Positions 56,601-64,000 of a stretch of 64,000 bases of DNA are shown here, one piece after another. Source of the stretch: Paragorgia papillata (Eukaryota; Cnidaria; Anthozoa; Scleralcyonacea; Coralliidae). Made by a program: the position numbers and the translations under genes. Below the pieces are notes generated by a model. That model was not told the DNA's origin. It saw only the letters and a list, made by a program, of their open reading frames with translations, and ran no database searches. Within the stretch, counting starts at the first letter, position 1. Every line of letters starts with the position of its first letter. Location of the stretch: NCBI GenBank assembly GCA_035771165.1, contig JAWNZC010000122.1, positions 747,001-811,000 of the forward strand, written 5' to 3'.

Positions 56601-57080
56601 CCTTATTGACTCCTTTTCATCGTAGACCTTCTTGCTTACTTCAAAATCCGCTAAAACCAGTCGCTTTTGACTACCGTGTGATACAAGAATATTACTCGGC
56701 TTTAGATCTAAATGATAAATTCCATTTCGGTGAATATGCTCAAGACCTAAAGCTGTTTGTTTTACTGCCGTCTTCTCGTCCAATCCTCCACGGTCAAAGC
56801 TGGGATCTTCGACAAAATCGCGAAGCGTTCCACTGCAAAGTTCCAGATAAATAAAGCAATAAGGATCGCTGGCTTCCAGTAGAAAGTATCGGATAACGTG
56901 TTCATGTTGTTTGTGCTTTGACAGTTCGATAAGTTTATTCACTTCGTTTATGTCTGTTGTGCCACTTATTACTCTCTTAATGGCTACTTCTCGTCCATCA
57001 TTCGGCATCTTTCCTTTAAAAATGCGAGAGTAGCCGTCTAGGGAACCACCAAGTGTAATAGTTTCCTTTGCTCCCGCCAT
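50834..57080 (-). CDS. Kinase-like/KEN ribonuclease/NHL-propeller protein B
   Basis: Exons 57080-55743, 55022-54968, 52643-51933, 51033-50834; 2304 nt, 767 residues, phases agree; an in-frame TAA at 57101-57099 precedes the ATG. Residues 5-283: IRE1/RNase L-type kinase fold with ATP lysine K35, HLD (123-125), DFE (145-147), and APE. Residues about 284-440: KEN RNase domain with the intact RNx3H signature R373-N374-YWV-H378, ending PWRDDEKLREFYP. Residues 447-464 (ELQNDNRQQTFESNRIFL) are a 55-bp linker exon. Residues 465-767: six NHL blades, such as KPHGIAVNNRGETFVCDTGN; the last blade is split by an intron absent in A. No membrane or luminal part. Same order, same linker phase and same KEN-end splice point as A show an inverted duplication. 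Expected to cut RNA when dimerised; trigger unknown. Confidence 0.91.
51153..51585. repeat. (AAC/GAC)n microsatellite
   Basis: Trinucleotide AAC/GAC array in the last intron of gene B, followed by a small (TTTAA)n run near 51655-51684. The poly-Leu/Ser frame is an artefact. Confidence 0.95.
52704..53240. mobile_element. R1 MITE copy in intron 2 of gene B
   Basis: Left arm TATGAAACGAAAATTAAGTC, right arm ending TTCTTTCAAATAAGACAAAC. Begins about 60 bp from the acceptor of the NHL exon at 52643. Confidence 0.75.
53374..53640. repeat. (TTG)n microsatellite with a duplicated spacer
   Basis: (TTG)n blocks separated by two copies of a spacer containing GATATTATTACTGTTGTCGT and GCTGCTACTTCATTCTG, a higher-order tandem duplication of about 120 bp. 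Confidence 0.95.
53700..54160. other. Gene B intron, weak palindromes only
   Basis: CCTCGGTTTTCTTTG and AAAATAAGCTTT words and TATATCGCATAAAG/CTTTATATAGCATA hint at an old inverted-repeat element. No exon is seen. Confidence 0.4.
54299..54925. mobile_element. hAT-like element with 8-bp duplication TAACTAAC
   Basis: Ends CAGTGGCGTAAC and TTACGCCACTATA; perfect TAACTAAC at 54291-54298 and 54926-54933. The minus frame 54732-54454 inside it is not recognised as transposase. It lies between the linker exon and the first NHL exon of gene B. Confidence 0.82.
55188..55711. mobile_element. hAT-like MITE with 8-bp duplication CCATTGTG
   Basis: Ends CAGTGCTGTAAAAGTTAC and GTTACTCACAGCACTG; perfect CCATTGTG at 55180-55187 and 55712-55719. 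Interior is repeated GTAACTAGTTAC. It was inserted only about 23 bp inside intron 1 of gene B from the donor at 55743. A poly-C and (AC)n run precede it (about 55130-55166). Confidence 0.88.
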
Positions 57081-57756
57081 GTCAACAACTATACTTAATT
57101 ATTTATCGCTTTCACTCTTCGGGAGTCATGCACTACCGAATTACGAGAATTATAGAATGAATACCGAGAACAGGTGTTTTATACTTACGCCAAACACATC
57201 GCGAGAGTCACAAGCCCCGAGGGTGATTCGTCCGAATCATGCGAAAAGCCGGTGTTCGATGCCGAGTTATTAGGGACTACATTAAGATCTACGACGCGGC
57301 TAGCTCGACGATGCGGCTTAAAAAACGTTAAAAAGCATTAACGCATTTAAAAAAAGACACGGTAAATGAACTGCCGTATTTCATGTTGGAGCTTGTTTAA
57401 GGACTTTAGACGCTCCAGTTCTTGCTAAAACGGCTGCAGTGTCTGAGCTCAAGTCAACGTTAAGAACCAGCTCTCACTTCTCTGCGTGTTCGCGTCGTTC
57501 TGAAGACGCAAAAATGCTGAGGGTGGCGTTGTTTACAGAACGAGGACGGTATTGACATATATATGCTTGGGATTACAAATTATAATTATTTGTTTTTAAG
57601 GAGCGTCATCGAGCTTGGTGCGTCGTGGATCTTCAAAAACTCATTATTAATTCATGAGGAAAACACAAAGGAAATCAGTACCATGTCCATGGTTTTATAT
57701 CTGATAAAGAAACCTCCTGATTTACATAAACTTTAGCCTTTGATTTTCTCGGCTAA
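57081..57756. other. 5' flank of gene B
   Basis: 57081-57560 is moderately complex, non-repetitive sequence and probably holds the gene B promoter, though no core element is clear. From about 57640 family R2 sequence (CCTCCTGATTTACATAAAC) begins and resumes at 58389 after the MITE cluster. Confidence 0.45.
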
Positions 57757-57994
57757 GGGGCTGTTTACATGAGCCGGGCTAGCCCGGCTAACCGGGCTGA
57801 CTCGTGTCACGAAATTCTTTCCTTGGCCACAAAAAGAGATTTTAATCAACGTTAGGATTCGTTTACATCTAAACTAAATCGATTCTTCTTTGTACATTTA
57901 GTTTACGCGAGTTTCAAATCCACAGTGAGATCCTAATCCATCGCGTGAGCCCATGCAGTTAACCGGGCTAGCCCGGCTCATGTAAACAGCCCCA
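57757..57994. mobile_element. Tourist/Harbinger-like MITE with GGGGCTGTTTACATG ends
   Basis: Ends GGGGCTGTTTACATGAGCCG and CGGCTCATGTAAACAGCCCC, with TAA at 57754-57756 and 57995-57997 (one extra A at the right end). Arms continue with GGGCTAGCCCGG. Confidence 0.8.
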
Positions 57995-58004
57995 TAAGGG
58001 GGTA

Positions 58005-58388
58005 GGGATAACTCGGGGGCTAGGGTCAAAGTTGGCCCTGTTTCACATGATAAAACGCAACTACCGAGTTGTCCCTGGCCCCCGAGATAACCCTAGCTTC
58101 ATGTGAACGTTTCACCCCAAGTTATCCCGAGCAACAGCATAAATACGCATGCCTAAGTTGACCCTACCCCCCGAGATAACTCGGGTGAAAGCGTTCACAT
58201 GGAGGTAGGGATAACTCGGGGGCTAGGGTTACCCTATCGCCGACCGAGTTATCCCTATCCCCCGAGTTATCTCGGTCTCATGTGAACGGTTTACTTTTTT
58301 AACATGGAAGTAAACTAACACCGAGTTATCTCGGGGGATAGGGATAATCCTACCCCCGAGATAACTCGCCTCATGTGAACAGGCCCTT
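58005..58388. mobile_element. MITE built of GGGATAACTCGGGGG words
   Basis: Several inverted copies of TAGGGATAACTCGGGGG/CCCCCGAGTTATCCCTA, ending CATGTGAACAGGCCCTTA. Adjacent to 57757-57994 and, with it, inserted in a family R2 copy at a TTCTCGGCTTAGACAACG-type site. Confidence 0.65.
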
Positions 58389-58736
58389 AGACAACGTTAT
58401 TTTTCAAACTTACTACGCCAATGAACTTACCAAATGGGTCGTTTTTGAAGCTATTTTAAAACACTGCTGCTCATGTTTTAAATATTACTTAAAGTCCCTA
58501 TATTATTCACCCGGTGTCACTGCAGGAAATTGGTCTCTCCCCGGGCCAAATTCCCTAGGAAATTTAACTGTCACAATACTGCATTTCTTAAGTATCATAG
58601 TAATACTGCAAGTAAAACAGTTGATTTCGTTTTAGTGTTTTACTACCCGTAGTCTATATGTGACGCCAATTTCGGGAAAAAAGTCATGCGAGATTTCGCT
58701 ACTAGAATGTACTACAGCCTACAATTATGGTATTTA

Positions 58737-59347
58737 GGGGGCGATTACATGGACCGGGCTGGCCCGGTTAACCGGCCGGCTAGCTCACTTTATATATAAA
58801 ATACATGTTGTTTTAACATTTCGATTACATGGCAAGCGGGCTATCCCGGTTTGCCGGATCCCGGTTGTCGCAACCGGGCTAGCCCGGTTATAACCGGGAT
58901 GAAAATGTCCGTGTAATCGTTTTCATCCCGGCAAACCGGGCTGAAAAACTGTTGAACTCGCTTCGATACGCGTTCGTTTGCTTGACTGTGTGAATAAATA
59001 GTGCTGAAAGGAACTGAAATAGAACATCAACGTTGTTTGTGTGTTTCGTGATCAAAGTGAAGATTTAATAAATTACTTAGTCTTCGTGAAGACGCTTTCC
59101 TGGGTTAGCTAAGACTTTAACAATCTTTTTATTAAGGATGGGCTTACAAAATAAATAATAGACTAATTAGTGTAAAACTGAAGTAAAACTAACGTAACTT
59201 TGCCCTTATTTACTTGATAATTGCGAATTTCGGCCTGAAATCATCCCGGCTTACCGGGCTAGCCCGCTCCATGTAATCGTTTCGTAAACTCATCCCGGTT
59301 AACCAGGCTAGTTCGGTTAACCGGGCCCGTTTTAAGTAATCGCCCCC
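58737..59347. mobile_element. MITE with GGGGGCGATTACATG ends
   Basis: Ends GGGGGCGATTAC and GTAATCGCCCCC, inner words CCGGGCTAGCCCGG and AACCGGGATGA. Flanks are TTA (left) and TAA (right), so TA is the shared part of the duplication. Confidence 0.75.
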
Positions 59348-59764
59348 TAATTCATACATTCTATATATAACAATTATGTACACACGACTTCTTGATACAA
59401 AAGACTTCCAAGAACTCATTAAAATGCATGCAGGCTTCAACAAACACTAACAAAAACTAAGATAGATTTAAAGTCAGATCAAGTTCCAATATTTGTTGAC
59501 ATGATCAGTTCCTGGAATACACGATACATTTTTCCAAGAACAAGGAACTGAATAGTTTTTCTGCGGTCCAAAGCTTAAAAGATCGACAATAATTAAAACT
59601 CCAACGCAGCCAAGTGAAGAATCAGACATATATAGCTTAACACTAGAGCGCAAAAAATGAATTAAGGAAGTGTATAGGCAGTGTTTTGAACAGAGCAAAG
59701 TGAAAAAGGTTGTAAAATGGTTTTTTATAAAAGTAGCGTGCTGCGTAGGCAGTGTTGAAACAAC

Positions 59765-59935
59765 AATCGAAATATAGTAAGGTTAGATATACTGTCGAAA
59801 CAGAGAACGTAGGAGTCTAACGTTTCGAGCGAAGGCCCTTCGAGGACCCTCTGAGGAGGGGCCTTCGCTCGAAACGTTATACTCTTACGTCCTCTGTTTC
59901 GGCAGTATATCTAACCTTACTATATTTCGAAAATG
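59765..59935. mobile_element. Short complete foldback MITE (source type of the 71-bp satellite)
   Basis: Arms TCGAAATATAGTAAGGTTAG...TCTAACGTTTCGAGCGAAGG and the reverse complement, meeting at a small centre near 59840-59857. Partial relatives at 39735-39850 and the arms of 11905-12715. Confidence 0.85.
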
Positions 59936-61200
59936 GTTTTTACTTTGATGAACGGCTCCGCTGGTTACCCGTGACATAAAAGACACTAAATCGGAGTGTT
60001 TGGCGGAACGCTGTGTTGCATGCGAACACCGCAGAGTACATTTTTAACACGTTGAAGCCTGCCGACGCGGAGTCTTTAAGGTTCACGTACTCTGGCTAAC
60101 GCCAGACGATTTTATTCAGCACAGGGAGAGGTCCAGGCGTCAAAGTGTTAAGATACCGTTCAAAAACGTTTAAGGCCTGTTCCAAACATCGCATTTATCA
60201 TGTGTTAAATGTTTCGCATTACGCACAATCATGGTATACTGAAGTTCGACGTTTGTGAAACAATTAAATTCGACTTATTTAATTGCGGTCGAAATAAAGC
60301 GGTCGAAATAACGACCAAAGGGTGACGTTTCTTTCATGACTGTAGCATGACAACTTTCATGACAACTCGACTGTAGCAGTAAATGAGTTTAGCCTATAGA
60401 GTAGATTCGTAAAAGATTATAAAAGTAGAGTGTTGTGTAGGTATTGACATTGTGTTCTGATGTATACAAAGTTTGATAGTCATTGTAAAAAGTATCTTGT
60501 GTTTTGAATCATGATTATAACATTGCTAAAGGCCTCACTTTGCCTCAAATGTTAATATTTCGTTCTTAAGTTAACCGCTTCTACATTTTTCATGACTTCC
60601 GAAGATTTATAACTGTTTTGATTTTTTCAAGCTTCAATGATCTCAAGAGATAAAAAGCGAAAGGACTTAAACATGCAACTATAAGTATATGTCTGTTTTG
60701 GCTTATTTATCTATATTTATTTAAGAAAAGGATCTCGGACCCTTGGTTCGATTCCTGCGGTTGGCGAAGCCAGACCGAGATTTAGATAACATTTCTTCTC
60801 AGCATTGATCTTAGGTTAAAAAGTTGCACACTCATGCAGTTCCACAACACGCTGGTGATACAAAAATTCATGCATATAAAATGAAGAGCTTTCCGGGAAT
60901 ATCTGAATCTTTTAATTAACATACGCCGGTTAACCCATGACGTATAATAACTGCATGTGTAGTAGATTCGTGTTGTCGTGTCAGTAATTCGGAAAATTGT
61001 AAGAGTTCATAGTTTGGACTGAAGTTTCCTGGTATTACACATCATTAATTTTAACTTCATTGGAAGGCCAATAGCAGGTCGACACATATACCTGTGGGCG
61101 ATTCCTGTTGCTATATTGCATAACATTACTAAACTCTTGAAGTGATACGATTAATAATCCTTATAAGAGAAGTAGAAACAAACCTACAAAATATTGAGCC
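59936..61200. other. Intergenic, no gene seen
   Basis: A one-sided GGCCTGTTCCAAACATCGCA end occurs near 60174. A tRNA-like B box GGTTCGATTCC lies at about 60745 but no tRNA fold surrounds it. Nothing else assigned. Confidence 0.4.
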
Positions 61201-61698
61201 ATGGACGACGAAAAGAAAACCGCCACTTTTGATAGCGTCGGTCGCTTTTCGTTCAACGATATCGAACAGAACGTGAAAGTGGTTCGAGTTATCGCTGGCG
61301 ACACTGTTTACGTTGTGGCTGACTATCACGAGGAACTTGTGAAACTAAAATGTCGATTGAAAGATATTGATTGTGCCGAGTTGAAACAAGGCTCGTTGGA
61401 TGTGAGAGGACGGGATGGATGGGTCGGACGAGATTTTCTTGCCCACTTATGTTTGGGTAGCAGTCCGAAAGATTTCGACGACAGTCAGCCGCGGGAAGAC
61501 AAGAAAGAACAGGAGAGGAAGTTGAATGGCGGGCAAACGTTAATATATGCCACGTTTGGCGATTTTGATTGCTTTGGTCGAGTTTTGGTCACCATGAAAA
61601 AAGAAAAAAGTTCGAGAAAGTCCTTTAGCCAAATTCTGGATGAATATGGTTATGCCAAAGACCAAAGGGAAAAGACACGTTCTATCCATACAACATGA
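61201..61698 (+). CDS. Small staphylococcal-nuclease-fold protein, single exon
   Basis: 165 residues from an ATG preceded by an in-frame TGA (61195-61197). Residues 24-155 fit the SNase (OB-fold) pattern: VVRVIAGDTVYVV, then a CRLKDIDCAE block, then DCFGRVLV and SFSQILDEYGYA. Positions equivalent to the catalytic set of micrococcal nuclease are all present: D34 (GDT), R52, D57, E60 and R127 (FGR), so it may be an active calcium-dependent nuclease. No signal peptide or Tudor domain, unlike animal SND1, and the spacing between the R52 block and R127 is long and charged (DDSQPREDKKEQERK). Probably cytosolic or nuclear. No intron and no neighbour gene within 4 kb. The family call is from motif order by eye. 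Confidence 0.72.
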   Translation: MDDEKKTATFDSVGRFSFNDIEQNVKVVRVIAGDTVYVVADYHEELVKLKCRLKDIDCAELKQGSLDVRGRDGWVGRDFLAHLCLGSSPKDFDDSQPREDKKEQERKLNGGQTLIYATFGDFDCFGRVLVTMKKEKSSRKSFSQILDEYGYAKDQREKTRSIHTT

Positions 61699-64000
61699 GT
61701 GGAGTTTGAGTTTCTAATTACTATATTTACAAAAATAAGTGGAATTTTGAAGCCACATGACATGCACCACGTGAATATTCTTGTGAATATAAACTCTTTA
61801 TTTGACAAATTCTTACGTATACCGGCAACGTATTGAAGTTCAGTCCTGTCATCAAAGATAAAAGAGTGGAACTTCAGACGTTTATCATTTTAAGATTTAA
61901 AAAAATGAAATACTACTTAAATGATAATTTATTGTTTTTAAAATTTTAAAATCTTGGAAAGTCCTTGAATTTGAAAAGTCAACTGAAAATCAATCATGTC
62001 GGGGTCGCAAGAGCGACATCACGAGACGGCTAAACCACGAGTTCTCTTCCTTCAGCCTTCTCGCTCTGCCATGAGGCCGGCTTATTAAATATAATAAGAA
62101 TAGCTTAACTATTGACCTAAGTAAGTATGTGCGTGAAAGTTAAGTCTAATTTTCAGCTTCGTATTTTTGGCATATCTCGCTCCTTGAATTCATTTTCGAA
62201 GGTCCTTGAAAGTTCTAGAAAAGTCCTTGAATTTCATACTCTATGCATGAAGAGTGTTATATATCATCAGTTTTTAGACACTTTAACATTTTTATAATAA
62301 ATCACATCTGATGTATGTTTAAGACGATACAGACCCCGTTTACACGATGCCGGTACAATTTGAAAACGGAACAAAATCATGCCGTTTAGGCCTTGCGTTT
62401 ACACGATACCGGCACAAAAATGACATGAAAACGGCACAAAATGAAGACGGGTTCTTTGACCGCAAATTCTGCTTCCAAGCGGCTTCCAAGAGCTGAATCT
62501 AATGGCTATTGCTACTGAAACTGTTATACCTATGACATGTGTGAACAAACCTATTTTGCTTCTTAATAACACGCTTTCACAGACGCTGGTATTCTATAGC
62601 TGATAGCCTAACGTCAGTTCCCGCGGTATTTGGTATTTCTCGGTGAATACTTTAATTTATTAGTCTGCATAACCCAACGAATGATGTTTTAACTTCAGTC
62701 AGATATACTGTTCTCGACGAAATCAATGCGCTTTAATTTGTTGAATAAATCACTATGATATATTACCATGCAGAAACCCAAGAAAACCCCAAGAAAACAC
62801 GTCATGATTTCTGCCCAAAACATTCACGAATCCGTCTGGCAGTCTGCATTCCTAAACCTTTTTGGCTGGAGAATTCTAAAGTAGGAAATGGACCAATTAT
62901 ATAATTGCAGTGATCTCACGGTGTCAATTTTAAAGGCTAAGGGATGCAGACGGATTCGTTAATGTTTTGGCAGAAATCATGACATGATTTTTTTGGGCCT
63001 TGGTAATAAAATATCATCCGTTGTGGTTTCAAATCTACGTTTTATCCCCCTTTCCACAAGTCCTTTTTAGGGACCGACCATTTGACTTTTGAGGGGGGTT
63101 TGGGGATTTTTTTTCGGTACCCATATTGCTGAAGAATATTATTTTCCCAGGACGCAACTATGTGTGAAATTTTTCTCTCACCATTTTAGCTTCGGCAAGA
63201 TCTTTTTTTTTTTGAGCAGTTTTAGTTTAGCTTTTATCCACCAATGATACGGGTAAATAAGCAATTCTTCAGAGCTTTTATTATTAAATAGGCCTGTTTA
63301 TACGTTGCATTTAAATGTGCAAGTCTGTCTAACGTGTGTCGTAATCAGTTTATACGATGATAGTATATTTTCGCCGAAGCTCGAAATTATACATTGGAAA
63401 TATAAAGAACGATGACGGTGTTGAGATTACTCTGGAGACTGAAAATTATTAATTCTCTTTGTTTTGCAAAAATAATTATTTTGTTTAAAGTGCCCCTAAC
63501 CCCAAATATTTTTTTTTCAAAAATCAAATCACTGTGGTTTGTTGGGTACCTCAGTCTAAAATGTTTTTGATTTGGAAGAATTCTCGATTTTCTATGTCCT
63601 GTTGAAATGTCGAAAATCGCCGCCATTTTGATTCACGGCCGAGTTGCAAGCAAAGTTTCAAAAGGCATGGAACTAGCACATTTATGGTAGATTCCGGAAC
63701 GCAACTTAATAACAGCTCGACGGTACGCTATTATAATGTCACTAAAACCGTGGGAACGCGTATATTCTTGGGAAAATCTACCTTGGAAAAATCTGCTCTA
63801 AATGTCTGTTCAAATGAGGTGAATCCCCGGGGGGGCGGTGGTGGTGTGGTGTTAGGGTTATCCCTTCCCCCCGAGATATATCGATGCTAGTTCATTTAGT
63901 TTGTTTTTTCTGATAGAGTACATGCATCTGGTTGAAAAAGAGTGTACTAATCTTTAATAACACTAATTATTGCTATAAAGAAGTAATTGAACACTAGAAT
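61699..64000. other. Intergenic with MITE remains
   Basis: A relative of the 46585 MITE family has its left end at about 62332 (CCCCGTTTACACGATGCCGG). A palindrome at about 62787-62998 has arms AAACACGTCATGATTTCTGC and GCAGAAATCATGACATG, enclosing GACGGATTCGT words. No further gene is recognised to the window end. Confidence 0.5.

Noticed and set aside
60741..60770. tRNA-like B box GGTTCGATTCC
   Set aside because: No matching T-stem, acceptor stem or A box; not a tRNA gene.

Overview
The window is animal nuclear DNA, most likely from an anthozoan cnidarian such as a stony coral or sea anemone. This is an inference from spliced genes with GT-AG introns, AT-rich sequence, metazoan gene families, very dense short palindromic transposons and a 5S-rRNA-derived SINE. 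No bacterial, organellar or viral gene order is seen. Six protein genes can be supported. Five have near-human-like or domain-level homology, and for all four spliced genes I could chain exons so that every junction keeps frame.

Layout. 69-17628 (-): a kinesin-14 (KIFC1/HSET/ncd type) gene whose 3' end lies off the left edge, with a possible 5' UTR exon near 19.0 kb. 19761-21287 (-): a single-exon PHF10 (BAF45a) gene with an extra third PHD finger. 21.3-26.1 kb: intergenic transposon remains. 26166-43589 (-): SNRNP70 (U1-70K), ten coding exons over 17 kb, with RD/RE-repeat arms and introns full of transposons. 44670-50077 (+) and 57080-50834 (-): two paralogous genes arranged tail to tail, each encoding an IRE1/RNase L-type (pseudo)kinase, a KEN ribonuclease domain and a six-blade NHL propeller. 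57.1-61.2 kb: MITE clusters. 61201-61698 (+): a small single-exon staphylococcal-nuclease-fold protein.

The most unusual content is the kinase-KEN-NHL pair. Both proteins have the degenerate kinase motifs typical of RNase L (HLD for HRD; DFD or DFE for DFG), keep the KEN active-site Arg and His, and carry a C-terminal NHL beta-propeller joined through one tiny linker exon. No luminal or transmembrane part of IRE1 and no ankyrin repeats of RNase L are present. A propeller that senses RNA or protein and controls a kinase-like/KEN RNase would be a plausible innate-defence or RNA-decay module, but that function is inference.

The remainder is a record of transposon activity: hAT-type elements with exact 8-bp target duplications, Tourist/Harbinger-like MITEs with TTA/TAA duplications, TTAA-flanked MITEs, a MITE family with a 9-bp duplication, pogo-like and TA-flanked MITEs, 5'-truncated LINEs with other elements nested in them, two 5S-derived SINEs, and several minisatellites, one of which appears to have grown out of a MITE arm and one of which is inside a coding exon.
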